Positions 1 through 8,114 of a stretch of 64,000 bases of DNA are shown in pieces. The stretch is taken from contig OZ253486.1 of assembly GCA_965261925.1 (NCBI GenBank), forward strand, positions 1 to 64,000, in the 5' to 3' direction. Origin of the DNA: Bin87 sp965261925. GTDB taxonomy: Bacteria > Chloroflexota > Dehalococcoidia > Lucifugimonadales > UBA3495. The position numbers and the translations under genes are program-made. Every line of letters starts with the position of its first letter. Position 1 is the first letter of the stretch. The notes below the pieces were generated by a model. It had not been told where the DNA came from and ran no database searches. It saw only the letters and a program-made list of their open reading frames with translations.

Positions 1-2
1 GG

Positions 3-209
3 CAGTACTACGAGAACCCCTACACCGACGTGCCGCCGGAACAGGGCAGCCCCATCGTAGCGCCGCCCTACTTCTGCGACTTCTGCGCGTCGGATGACGT
101 CACCACCGTCGTCCTCCGGAACTCTCCGCGGGCCGGCGTGGGCTGCTACGACAACACCCCCGGCGAACCCGAGACGCAGCAGGCTCTACGAAATCGGGGA
201 CGCCGCTAA
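3..209 (+). CDS. C-terminal end of an unrecognised protein (5' truncated by window edge)
   Basis: An open frame enters from the left edge and runs to a TAA at 207-209, giving about 68 residues. It has an FCDFC motif near its start and one further cysteine (GCYDN) later, so a small metal-binding or disulfide module is possible. I do not recognise the family. Its stop codon lies inside the 5-bp target duplication of the IS1380 element, so the transposon landed exactly at the end of this gene without removing a residue. Before insertion this gene and the minus-strand gene ending at 1930 were convergent and about 20 bp apart. Confidence 0.55.
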   Translation, partial: QYYENPYTDVPPEQGSPIVAPPYFCDFCASDDVTTVVLRNSPRAGVGCYDNTPGEPETQQALRNRGRR

Positions 210-210
210 C

Positions 211-1911
211 CCCCAATCCACCGAAAGGATGAGTGTGGCGTCGTGGTGAAGCGATAAGAAGGTGCTCCCGGTTTCGGGGATAATGGTTTTTGAAACAGAA
301 AACCACCCTGAAACAAGGAACACCCAACGGATGCTACTACGCAACGACCCCGACCGCATCCAAGTCGCCTTTGATGACCACCGCCTGGTGTCCAATGCCG
401 GACTGCTGCTTCCGGTCACGTTGGCCCACCGCCTGGGACTGGGCGAGCTGGTGGACAACCATGTTGACTTGGGAGACGCGCTGGGTCGGGCGAATAAGGG
501 AGACAAGCTGCTGACCCTGGTGGCGTCGGCATTGGCCGGTGGAGACTGCATCGACGATGCCGACGCGCTGCGCGCTGGGGGAACCGATCGGGTGCTGGGC
601 TGCGTGGTCAAGGCGCCATCCACGCTGGGTACCTTCCTGCGGAGTTTCCGGTGGGGTCATGTCCGCCAGTTGGATCGGGTGAGCCGGGAGCTGCTGGCCC
701 GAGCCTGGACCGCTGGGGCGGGACCCGACGACGGGCCGTTGACCATCGATCTGGACTCCACCATCTGCGAGACGTTTGGGCTGACCAAGGAGGGCGCGCA
801 GCGCCACAACTACGCTGGCCAGCGGGGCTATCATCCGCTCCTCGCTGTGGCCGCTGGAACCGGCGACGTTCTGATAGCACGACTGCGCCGGGGACGAGCC
901 AACACGTCCCGGGGCGCCGACCACTTCCTGCGCGAGACGGTGGGCCGAGTGCGCTATGCCGGAGCCACCGGACCGCTCACCGTGCGGGCCGACAGCGGCT
1001 TCTACACCCATGACATCGTCGCCGCCTGCCGCGATAAGGGTGCCCCCTTCTCCATCACCGCCCGACAGCACCCCCGTCTGCGCAATATCATCGAGGCCAT
1101 ATCCGAGACGGAGTGGACGCCCATCCCGTACTGGATGGAGGGCGCCGCCGACGTGGCCGAGACTGAATACGCGCCCTTTCAGAATGAGCCCGACGCCGTG
1201 CCGGTGCGGCTCATCGTACGCCGGGTCAAGCCCACGCCCTGCTCCCAACTTGCCCTGTTTACCAGCTACAGCTATCACGCCTTCATCACCGATAGAGACG
1301 GGGACACGCTGGACCTCGAGGCCGACCAGCGCCGCCACGCCGAGATCGAGAACGCCATAAGAGACCTGAAGTACGGCGTGTGGCTCAACCATCTCCCCTC
1401 GGGCCGCTTTGCCGCCAACGGTGCCTGGCTGGCCGTCCAGGTCATTGCCCACAACTTGGCCCGCTGGACAACGCGCATCGGTCTGGGCGAGCCGGTGGCA
1501 ACCACCAAGACCCTGCGGAGACGCTTCTTCTCCCTGGCGGGACGGATCACCCGCAAGGCCCGCCGCCTCACTCTGCACCTTCCCCCAGGGCTGGCCCTGG
1601 CAAAACCAGTTCAGCTCCGCCCTGGAGCGACTGCGCGCCCTGCCACTACCCTCCTGATCGCCCAACGGTGTCTGGCCCGTCCACTGGGCTACCTCGCGGA
1701 TCAGCGCCAGGCGGTCCCCGCGTGTCTCCCGCGGCAATCTGTCCGCTGATCTCGCCCATCGCCGACGCTGCGGCCCGTCAAAATCCCCTTCGCGTCGCTG
1801 ACACACTCAGCACCCGTCCCAATCCGTCGGGACCAACGCCCCGCCGGCCCTTCCCTTCACCTTTCATACCTCGTCTGACCAGCCCCACCGCATCCCATCG
1901 GTGGATTCGGG
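211..1911 (+). mobile_element. IS1380-family insertion sequence with inverted repeats and 5-bp target duplication
   Basis: The left end (211 onward) begins CCCCAATCCACCGA. The right end, read inward on the minus strand from 1911, begins CCCGAATCCACCGA, and the similarity continues with GGATG after a short variable stretch. The element is flanked by CTAAC at 206-210 and CTAAC at 1912-1916, a 5-bp direct repeat matching the short duplications made by IS1380 elements. The length of about 1.7 kb and the single DDE transposase inside fit the family. The intact target duplication suggests an insertion that has not been rearranged since. Confidence 0.9.
331..1749 (+). CDS. IS1380-family DDE transposase, C-terminus frameshifted
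   Basis: The protein carries the IS1380 transposase pattern: DLDST (about residue 142 counted from 331), then the typical GLTKEGAQRHNYAGQRGYHP segment, RADSGFY as second acidic site and EIENAIRDLK as the glutamate helix. The open frame reaches back to a GTG at 262. I prefer ATG 331, where the protein begins MLLRNDPDR and AAGGAA lies about 11 bases upstream. The last third has a defect. After TLHLP the frame reads PGLALAKPV, whereas the adjacent frame reads PQGWPWQNQF and ends LRALPLPS at 1657, the usual end of the family. One extra C in the run of five at 1582-1586 explains this. It may be a sequencing error or a mutation that replaces the native tail. Confidence 0.85.
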   Translation: MLLRNDPDRIQVAFDDHRLVSNAGLLLPVTLAHRLGLGELVDNHVDLGDALGRANKGDKLLTLVASALAGGDCIDDADALRAGGTDRVLGCVVKAPSTLGTFLRSFRWGHVRQLDRVSRELLARAWTAGAGPDDGPLTIDLDSTICETFGLTKEGAQRHNYAGQRGYHPLLAVAAGTGDVLIARLRRGRANTSRGADHFLRETVGRVRYAGATGPLTVRADSGFYTHDIVAACRDKGAPFSITARQHPRLRNIIEAISETEWTPIPYWMEGAADVAETEYAPFQNEPDAVPVRLIVRRVKPTPCSQLALFTSYSYHAFITDRDGDTLDLEADQRRHAEIENAIRDLKYGVWLNHLPSGRFAANGAWLAVQVIAHNLARWTTRIGLGEPVATTKTLRRRFFSLAGRITRKARRLTLHLPPGLALAKPVQLRPGATARPATTLLIAQRCLARPLGYLADQRQAVPACLPRQSVR

Positions 1912-1929
1912 CTAACGGAACCAAACGGA

Positions 1930-2427
1930 CTAACGCCCGTAACATCCTACGAGTCGTATCCCTTTCGCCCTGCCTTCCAGGGTGTATTCGGCTATGCCAC
2001 ACTCCACGAGTACAGGGGCCACATAAGTGACAGTTCGCGTGTCGTTTCCTCTGGCTTCTTGCAGGAACCTCTCCAAGGTGCCAAGGTCGGCCAATCCATT
2101 AAAGCCGCCTAGTCGTACACGCCCGCCGGCCTTACGTGTTTTGGCGATAGCGTTTTCAATCTCACTGAACCGACTGGAAATGACAGACGGAACCCTGAAC
2201 ACGACCCGAAGATCATCGATCCTGTCGATGCGAAACTGACTTTGTCCGCTTGGGGGCAAGCCACGTCCAGGTGTATATAGCAGCTGCCCTTCGTAGATGT
2301 GACCCTTGATGATTGCTGCAATCGGTTCCCCTACCATTTGCCCTCCAAAGCGTCCGTTTCGGACGAGGCTCTGCGGCCATCGCCGCAGGCCATTCACCCC
2401 ACCTGCGGACCAAGACAATATCATCAT
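1930..2427 (-). CDS. Hypothetical protein of 165 residues
   Basis: The start is set by a strong ribosome site: on the minus strand AGGAGG lies seven bases before the ATG at 2427. The frame is open further upstream to 2571, but that part crosses a perfect inverted repeat and lacks a ribosome site. The product is mixed alpha/beta with no membrane segment or signal peptide. It contains a glycine-rich stretch (GGRVRLGGFNG) in its second half. I do not recognise the family. The gene ends 14 bp from the IS1380 target repeat and converges on the truncated gene at the window edge. It is probably controlled through the palindrome at 2455-2491. Confidence 0.6.
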   Translation of the reverse strand: MMILSWSAGGVNGLRRWPQSLVRNGRFGGQMVGEPIAAIIKGHIYEGQLLYTPGRGLPPSGQSQFRIDRIDDLRVVFRVPSVISSRFSEIENAIAKTRKAGGRVRLGGFNGLADLGTLERFLQEARGNDTRTVTYVAPVLVECGIAEYTLEGRAKGIRLVGCYGR

Positions 2428-2454
2428 GGGAGATCCTCCTGTCCAACGCAAACC

Positions 2455-2491
2455 GGTGATGGGTACCGTTTGGACAACGGTACCCATCACC
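2455..2491. promoter_or_regulatory. Perfect 16-bp inverted repeat, likely operator
   Basis: GGTGATGGGTACCGTT (2455-2470) and its exact reverse complement (2476-2491) are separated by a 5-base spacer TGGAC. It sits 27 bases upstream of the RBS-supported start of the minus-strand gene at 2427. There is no T-tract on either side, so a dimeric repressor site or a leader hairpin is more likely than a terminator. Confidence 0.6.
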
Positions 2492-2815
2492 GACGCACGG
2501 CAGAAACCACGGCGAATCCTGAAAACGCAATCCGTAATCACTTCGCGTTCGGGTGGTACGTGATTCGTCACCCGTCAATACCGCACCCAAGACCTGCTAA
2601 GGTTTCAGCACGGCCCTACCAAGACGCCAAAAGTGTTGCAAATAGTGTCATCTCGTGAGAACACTCGCGGACTCTCCGCCATCGACAAACGAGAACCCGA
2701 TTTCCAGGCTTCGCACTCCATGCGTCAACACGCTGTTAGACTGAGAGTGATGGGTTCCAATCGATGTGGGACAGGAAACGACTGTGGCGCCTGATTTCTG
2801 GCAAGGAGCTATTTC
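2492..2815. other. Non-coding gap without recognised feature
   Basis: About 320 bases between two divergent genes. Short frames exist here but none has a ribosome site or recognisable protein character. It presumably carries the promoters for both neighbours. I could not pick a convincing -35/-10 pair for the HEPN-like gene. Confidence 0.5.
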
Positions 2816-3361
2816 ATGGCAGACACGAACCCGGTGTCGGCAATGCTGGTGGCGAATTGTTATCACCAGACCGCGAGGGTACTCAACGACCAATTCGTCA
2901 AACCGAATTGCCCTATTGCTGCCACGCACGGGGTATCCATGATTCTTTTGAACGCTTTGTCCAATGAATTAGGGCTAAAGAGTCTGTATGTTCAGGAAAC
3001 CGGCATAGAGCCTAAACGTATTCATGCTTTGGACAAATTGCTGAAACAATTGAGTCCGGCGGTGCAGACCTCACTCAACACTCGGTTTCAACGTATTCGA
3101 CAGAGCGTGGGGAACCATGCAGGAGGAACGGAAACGTTTGAGGACATCCTGGCAACACACGGAGACGATTTCGTCCGATGGCGTTACGCCCATGAGGCAT
3201 TCCAGAAGCGGGATGACGGTACGCACGGCTTGCGGATTGACGGGATACACCAACTGTTTTTTACGTTTCAGGCAATTGTGGAGGAGTTTCAATCTAGGAA
3301 CCATGATTCAGGCGGCAGGCAAATTTTGTCGATGCCCAGACTCAGATACGCGGAAGCCTGA
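2816..3361 (+). CDS. HEPN-like domain protein
   Basis: A soluble, largely helical protein of 181 residues. AAGGAG precedes the ATG by 8 bases. Near residue 121 it has RWRYAH, which fits the R-x4-H pattern of HEPN ribonuclease domains. The earlier IHALDKLLKQL helix is also typical of HEPN-like stress and defence proteins. G+C is visibly lower than in the housekeeping genes, which suggests recent acquisition. No partner antitoxin is adjacent in an operon. The next gene downstream starts about 200 bases away behind its own promoter. The assignment is by motif only. A non-nuclease HEPN scaffold is possible. Confidence 0.55.
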   Translation: MADTNPVSAMLVANCYHQTARVLNDQFVKPNCPIAATHGVSMILLNALSNELGLKSLYVQETGIEPKRIHALDKLLKQLSPAVQTSLNTRFQRIRQSVGNHAGGTETFEDILATHGDDFVRWRYAHEAFQKRDDGTHGLRIDGIHQLFFTFQAIVEEFQSRNHDSGGRQILSMPRLRYAEA

Positions 3362-3482
3362 ATTTTTGCAGACCATAGTCACTCGATGAGGACGAACAAG
3401 TCGTGATAATCGGACAAGAAACCGCGGGCCTCTCAACAGGGCCGTCAGAGTTTGTGAATCTGCTCAGTGTGAACGCTTTATT

Positions 3483-3511
3483 TTGCTACGTCTGCCCCAC
3501 TTTGCTATAGT
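3483..3511 (+). promoter_or_regulatory. Sigma70-type promoter for the PemK-like locus
   Basis: TTGCTA at 3483-3488 and TATAGT at 3506-3511 are spaced by 17 bases, 45 bases upstream of the ATG at 3557. Confidence 0.5.
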
Positions 3512-3556
3512 GGCATCCTGCATAACCCTCTGGTCCAGACTGAGAGGCAGTAAGCA

Positions 3557-4111
3557 ATGACAACAGAACTTGAACGGGAATTTGGTCGCCTGATACTCCA
3601 TGATTCGGTTGCCCACCCCAGCCTCGGTAGGGTGCATGTCCACGTAGATGGCGCGCTTCTTGACCCCTCTGACCTCGCCCTAATGGACCAGTCAGGATGG
3701 CGAGCTCTTTCTCAAGGACAAGGTTGGCCCCAAACCTTCATGGACCGGCTTTCCCAATTGGTCGATGACTGGCTTCGTGGCTCAGACCGGAAGGAGCTGC
3801 TCTTGCTGGCACGCTCGCCCGGTCCAAACCAGGAGGACTTTAGACCCGCGGAGCTATTCCAGAAGTGGTTGGATGAGGAACGTTTGGGGCGTCTGAATGC
3901 TCTGACGGCGGATTTCGACGAAACAAGACCGCTCGCCCACTACTACGCTCTGAACCATGCCCTGCGAGCGGTGCTTTCAGCAGTGGGCCACACCGCGGCG
4001 ATGCCGTCAGCCTATCGAGCGAGCACCTCCCGCTCGTACACGCCCGAAAACATCTCTGACCCCCCCGACCCCACGATGCAGGATGACGACATCTCATCTT
4101 GGCTCGCGTGA
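3557..4111 (+). CDS. Hypothetical protein, possible antitoxin partner of PemK-like toxin
   Basis: A 184-residue acidic, soluble protein that I do not recognise. Its stop TGA (4109-4111) overlaps the ATG of the PemK-like gene in the arrangement TGATG, so the two are almost certainly co-translated. Position and coupling suggest an antitoxin or accessory role. It is larger than classical MazE/PemI antitoxins and has no evident AbrB or ribbon-helix-helix N-terminus. The C-terminal 40 residues are rich in Ser, Pro and Asp and look disordered, which is common for the neutralising tail of antitoxins. Function is inferred from context only. Confidence 0.5.
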   Translation: MTTELEREFGRLILHDSVAHPSLGRVHVHVDGALLDPSDLALMDQSGWRALSQGQGWPQTFMDRLSQLVDDWLRGSDRKELLLLARSPGPNQEDFRPAELFQKWLDEERLGRLNALTADFDETRPLAHYYALNHALRAVLSAVGHTAAMPSAYRASTSRSYTPENISDPPDPTMQDDDISSWLA

Positions 4112-4794
4112 TGTGGGGAGAAATCAGACGGGTCAGAAGAGCCGCTTGGACAACCAGAGGCCACGAGTACAATAGCCAACACCCCGTGTTGGTGGTGGGG
4201 AATCAGCCATTCAATCAGAGTTCCATGACCCTGGCGATTCCCGTCATGACACCCGCCCGCGAACATGAAAACTGGTGGGAGGTCAATTTGACCGACCGTC
4301 AGGAGATCAACACATGTGCGTTGGTCACTGGCCTGAGGACGATCGCGACGGCGGACCTCACCGGTTACGTCGATACCGCGGGTCCAGGTGATATGGACCA
4401 GGTGCTGTACATCATCCGGAACAGTCTGGACTGGGACGAAACTTGGACACCGCAAAGGTATCAGCGCCGAGCAGTGTACCAAGAACTGCAACCCACGCCA
4501 AACGGGCGACCGAGGTACTGCGCCATACTTCGTCACAATCCACACAACGGGGTTGCCCTTACGATGGCCATCGGCGACGGTAACGTAATGTCCGGAACTG
4601 ATCCGGTGTCTTTGGATGATTACGCCCCACTCCACGGACAAAGCTTGCTTCACGGGATGGTGAAGCCATCATCAGTCCAGCATCGCCTCGGCGGTTTCGT
4701 CACCACCCTGGGCGACGGGACGGTGAACCAGGCGGTTGAGAAAATGCTGGACATGATGTACCCGCCCGTTTCGGAACTGGTGTCGCCAACATAG
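4111..4794 (+). CDS. PemK/MazF-like toxin with long C-terminal extension
   Basis: The N-terminal 110 residues show the PemK/MazF beta-barrel pattern: GEIRRV at the start, HPVLVVGNQPFN in the second strand, then IPVMTPA and a later ALVTGLRTI strand, matching the order seen in this endoribonuclease fold. The frame is open from a TTG at 4099, but ATG 4111 overlaps the upstream stop and gives the expected short N-terminus. At 227 residues it is about twice the size of a standard MazF. The extra 110 residues match nothing I know and may bind the large upstream protein. Family assignment is fairly sure; activity as an mRNA interferase is inferred. Confidence 0.6.
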   Translation: MWGEIRRVRRAAWTTRGHEYNSQHPVLVVGNQPFNQSSMTLAIPVMTPAREHENWWEVNLTDRQEINTCALVTGLRTIATADLTGYVDTAGPGDMDQVLYIIRNSLDWDETWTPQRYQRRAVYQELQPTPNGRPRYCAILRHNPHNGVALTMAIGDGNVMSGTDPVSLDDYAPLHGQSLLHGMVKPSSVQHRLGGFVTTLGDGTVNQAVEKMLDMMYPPVSELVSPT

Positions 4795-5253
4795 AACCGT
4801 CGTATATTAGCGGCAACAGTGGCCGTGGCGGGCCATCTCGTCACGCTCGGTCGTAGCACGATCACTGGACGACGGCACGACGGTTCCACCGCTGACCAAC
4901 GGCGTCGCTACCCACCAGCAAGGAGGTCAACATCGTTGCATGAAGCCGGTCAGAACTACTCCGCCATCTTGCGGACTATGAGCGTAAACCAGAGTGCGGC
5001 GTTCCGGCAGAATAGACCATCCATCACCCACGACACTGCGTACCGGCCTGCCAGGTTCGATCAATCAGTGCAACACGGCCCACCGCGGTTTCCGAAAAGA
5101 GCCCGTCAGCGCGACTGCCCTCGCGCTATAATCAATCGGTAGCAACCCTTGGATACTGATGCACGCTCCAACCGCGGTAACAACGGTCCAACCTCCACGC
5201 GATGCCGGCAGGTGCCGAAAACAAACGCCAAGGAACCCGAGGAGCGTTGCAGT
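4795..5253. other. Intergenic stretch with a -10 element upstream of the recombinase fragment
   Basis: About 460 bases without a convincing gene. The frame from 4819 to 5142 is open but has Arg/Ser-rich composition and no ribosome site. GCGCTATAATCA at 5123-5134 contains a perfect TATAAT (5127-5132). A near-identical box precedes the XRE gene at 7576, so both may share a promoter type. Confidence 0.45.
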
Positions 5254-5970
5254 ATGACCACAGACGACATGACCAACAACGTCGTGAACCCCCAAGCTGA
5301 ACAATTCTTGCTGTTAGATCTGGCGAAATGCCAAGCCTGCGGCGCTCCGTTGACTGTGCGGCAAGGGAACGGGGAACAGCCCTCGCGCTATGGATGTCGC
5401 AATGCGGTGGGCCTGGGCGGCAAGTCCTACGACGTGCCAGAGATCGAAACCCGGCACCTGGATGAGTTGGTCGTCGATCACATGGTCACCAACGTCCTCA
5501 CCGACGACCTGCTGCAGGAGATCATCGCCCAGGTCAGGCAGGACGCCACCCGGCAGGCCCTGCGGCAGCAACACCACCTGGACTCCGTACACGGCGAGCT
5601 CGAGCGCCTGGACCACGAACGGGCCAAACTCGTGGCCGACGTAGAGCGGGGCGAGACGGGGTACCCTGATGTCTCCGGCCGGCTGGCTCGGATGGGCGAT
5701 GGCTGGCGCTCCATACGGGACGAGGCTCGCCAGGCCGAACGCGTTCTGCAGGGCTACCGGTACGTCGCCGACGACGATGACCGCGTGGCGTCCTACGCCC
5801 GCAACCCCGACACCTACCTTCGGGACATGAACGTGACCGCCATCAGATCCCTGCTCGAACTGATCGTCCAGGAAGTTCTAGTGTCAGCCGACTCGGTCAC
5901 CGTGACCTACAGCATGCCCCTGCCATCGGGCAGCGAAGCAGGCAACACGCACACCGTCATGTCGCTCTAA
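5254..5970 (+). CDS. Stand-alone zinc-ribbon and coiled-coil half of a large serine recombinase
   Basis: This 238-residue product corresponds only to the C-terminal DNA-binding half of a large serine recombinase. A zinc-ribbon start (CQAC, residues 26-29, with one further Cys at 48) is followed by a long coiled coil and a closing beta segment. Its end (SYARNPDTYLRD, then VTVTYSMPLPSGS) aligns with the end of the intact recombinase at 8340 (AYARDLKTYLRE, then ATIRYTIPMPPDG). No catalytic serine domain is present. It has its own GAGGAG ribosome site before ATG 5254, although the frame opens at 5149. The fourth ribbon cysteine appears to be missing. It may be a remnant or a free regulatory domain. 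Confidence 0.65.
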   Translation: MTTDDMTNNVVNPQAEQFLLLDLAKCQACGAPLTVRQGNGEQPSRYGCRNAVGLGGKSYDVPEIETRHLDELVVDHMVTNVLTDDLLQEIIAQVRQDATRQALRQQHHLDSVHGELERLDHERAKLVADVERGETGYPDVSGRLARMGDGWRSIRDEARQAERVLQGYRYVADDDDRVASYARNPDTYLRDMNVTAIRSLLELIVQEVLVSADSVTVTYSMPLPSGSEAGNTHTVMSL

Positions 5971-5994
5971 CCCCGTTCCCGGCGGCCCAGCCGC

Positions 5995-6341
5995 CTATTT
6001 CACAGAGACCAGTTCAACCCCAGCGTCCGCCAATCGGTCGCGAACGGTCGCCAGTTCGGCAGCGTTACGGCTCAGCCGATCCAGCCCGTAGACCATCACC
6101 CGGTCGAAACCCGCGGCACCAGACCGCGCCTCCGCCAGCAACTGCTGCAGCGCCGGCCGCGCCCATCGCTCCCCACGTCGACGTACCACCGGTCAACCCG
6201 GGACACCAGATCCCCGGCCAGACGCTCAATCGCGAGCTTATGGGTCGCCACCTGTCGTCCCACATCGCCGTCGCCCGCGGAAAGCCGGACGTATCCGGCC
6301 ACGGGACCGGCGGTCTCAGTCCTGCTCTTCATTCGTTCCAT
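5995..6341 (-). pseudogene. Frameshifted serine recombinase catalytic domain
   Basis: Read on the minus strand, the first part (from 6341) encodes AGYVRLSAGDGD, the start of a resolvase/invertase domain with its nucleophile serine, continuing to YVDVGSDGR. The rest continues in another frame as RPALQQLLAEA and YGLDRLSRN, both hallmark resolvase motifs, and stops after GVELVSVK at 5995. One missing base near 6166-6172 explains the switch. The protein also stops right after the catalytic core, with no recombinase or zinc-ribbon domain. Those domains lie only 25 bp away on the opposite strand, tail to tail. The 5' end overlaps the upstream hypothetical gene by about 25 bases. Confidence 0.7.
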
Positions 6342-7077
6342 TGTCGTCACCATCAGCAACCTCCTGGTTGTTCCTCGGTTTCAGGATCATTGGGGAAATC
6401 GGAAGCCTTCCAAAGTTCCACGGGTCGGTGTTTTCCAACGGCGACCTGAGCAGCCCGTAGGGGTCGTCGGAAAACAGCATTCCCAGCCTCCTGAGCCGAG
6501 CTGATGAGAGGTTCAACGGTGTCAGGTCAACGTCCGTCGACGGGACACCGATTGTCTTGAACCCGGCGTTGCCAAGCAAGCCCGGATTCGAGAACGGGTC
6601 GTAGTTGGTACCCGAGGTAAAGGACCCATTGGCGCCGTATAGCTGACCAACGAGTCTCCGCAGCCGTGGCGACAGCCGTGGTCTCGGCAACATGTCCGGA
6701 AGCCCGTCGATCAACGATGTTTGTGGCCGCAGGCGACGGTAGGGGTACGGCTGGGTCTGCAGGGCCTTTCTCAGGCGAGAAGTAAATGATCCCACTCCAA
6801 TCACCGGGATCTCTTCTGCCGCGTGTCGACGAAAGCCGTACGCGGGGGGCAACACGAAAAAGGCGGGAGCATCCCACGCCGGAGCGTCCTGTTGCCTCGG
6901 AGTCTCATCGGCGGCAGCGCCCTGAACCATTTCCAGCGACTGTTGGGTCCAGTCCGCCGACATGGCGTCGCCCACCATCTGGGCAAACGCCCGCACCACC
7001 CGCTGGCGCACCTCATCCGCGTCCGTCGCAGCTTTTTTGTTACTGCCCGGCTTGTCGCGGGTTTCGTCTTCGTTCAT
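6316..7077 (-). CDS. Hypothetical protein upstream of resolvase remnant
   Basis: The frame is open from a TTG at 7161. I prefer ATG 7077 (MNEDETRDKPG), with GGAG about 10 bases upstream, giving about 253 residues. The protein is polar, rich in Pro, Leu and Arg, without transmembrane segments, and has an acidic Asn/Glu tail. I do not recognise it. Its 3' end overlaps the start of the broken resolvase, so the two were probably an operon, and the gene may belong to the same mobile unit. A TATAAT box lies on the minus strand at 7176-7181, with a TTGACG-like element at 7197-7202, close to the upstream TTG. Confidence 0.5.
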   Translation of the reverse strand: MNEDETRDKPGSNKKAATDADEVRQRVVRAFAQMVGDAMSADWTQQSLEMVQGAAADETPRQQDAPAWDAPAFFVLPPAYGFRRHAAEEIPVIGVGSFTSRLRKALQTQPYPYRRLRPQTSLIDGLPDMLPRPRLSPRLRRLVGQLYGANGSFTSGTNYDPFSNPGLLGNAGFKTIGVPSTDVDLTPLNLSSARLRRLGMLFSDDPYGLLRSPLENTDPWNFGRLPISPMILKPRNNQEVADGDDNGTNEEQD

Positions 7078-7626
7078 TCGTTGCTGACTCCGGTCCAGGG
7101 CTGGGGATTTGCGGATAAGCGCGGCCCTGACCTTACGATTTTCCGGTTGATGTTCGTACAATCTTGCTACAATGTATTATAACGCACGTGTCGCCACGTC
7201 AACAGGTCGTCGGTGTCACCAATCGCAACCCGATTTACCGCACCATCCAGCAACCCTTAGCACGAATAGGCGACTACCCTGGCCGATGCCACGGGAAAAC
7301 CCGGGGGCCCAGGGCAATCGCGTCTTGCGGTAATCGGTATAATCAGCGCACTCGAACATTCTGTGCTTTGATACTGCCCATTGGTGGCCGCCTTCCAGAT
7401 ACTGCGTTCAGCCCGATTGGGTTCCAAGTCGGCGAACGCAAGCCTCACCAACGCATGTTTTGACTGTCGAAAGTGGCGGCGGCACCGGGTTTGGTCCGGT
7501 ATTACTGCGAGCCCAATTTAGACGCGATTGCCCTGCCCGGGGGCCACGGCCGTGCGTACGTCCAGCAGATTGCGCTATAATCATTAGAAACAAACACAAC
7601 GCCGACCGAACAGGGGGGGCAAGGAT
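7078..7626. other. Divergent intergenic region with promoters
   Basis: Roughly 550 bases between the minus-strand hypothetical gene and the XRE gene. TATAAT boxes are visible at 7176-7181 (minus strand), 7338-7343 (plus) and 7576-7581 (plus, GCGCTATAATCATTAG). The last lies 45 bases before the XRE start and repeats the box found at 5127. No gene is credible here. Confidence 0.45.
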
Positions 7627-8109
7627 ATGACTGACGTACATCCCCCGGAGCATCCGGGCGACGAAACCAACACCGCAGTGTCGTCTCCCGACACAGAGGC
7701 GGTCGACGATCGGGACCAACTGCCCCTCGGGGTCGTCCTGCGCCAGTTGCGGGGCGAACGCAGCCTGCGGGAGGTGCAGAAGGGCAGCGGCGTCTCCAAC
7801 ACCTATTTGTGCAATCTCGAGCAGGGCATCCAGCGGCCGGGCTTCCGGATCCTCGAAAAACTGGCCGACTACTATGGTGTCAGCATCTCGGACCTGTTCC
7901 GACGGGCTGAGATGCTGCGCGAACACGGCCAGGCTTACCGGAGGGCCCACGACGCCGATGTCGAGCGGAGCTACCGGTTCCTCATGGACGACCCCTACCT
8001 GGAGCGGTACGACAAACCCACCGCGGCGCTGCCCCTGGAGGCCAAGAAGTTCATGATCCAGCTTTACGAGCATTACACCGGACGGCAGCTGCTGTCCGAC
8101 GAGACTTAG
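7627..8109 (+). CDS. XRE-family helix-turn-helix regulator
   Basis: A 160-residue protein with a disordered acidic N-terminus and a classic XRE helix-turn-helix at about residues 34-92 (LGVVLRQLRGERSLREVQK, SNTYLCNLEQG, then ILEKLADYYGV). The C-terminal 70 residues are charged and unrecognised. It stands immediately upstream of a truncated and a full-length serine recombinase on the same strand. The likely role is control of recombinase expression, as in integrative elements where a Cro/CI-like repressor precedes the integrase. GGGGGGCAAGGAT precedes the ATG. Confidence 0.75.
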   Translation: MTDVHPPEHPGDETNTAVSSPDTEAVDDRDQLPLGVVLRQLRGERSLREVQKGSGVSNTYLCNLEQGIQRPGFRILEKLADYYGVSISDLFRRAEMLREHGQAYRRAHDADVERSYRFLMDDPYLERYDKPTAALPLEAKKFMIQLYEHYTGRQLLSDET

Positions 8110-8114
8110 GCGAA

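Noticed and set aside
337..1806. 489-residue open frame on the minus strand opposite the IS1380 transposase
   Set aside because: It is the antisense shadow of a high-G+C gene; no ribosome site, no recognisable domain, while the plus strand has clear DDE motifs.
4819..5142. 107-residue frame upstream of the recombinase fragment
   Set aside because: No ribosome site, low-complexity Arg/Ser composition, and a promoter box inside its end.
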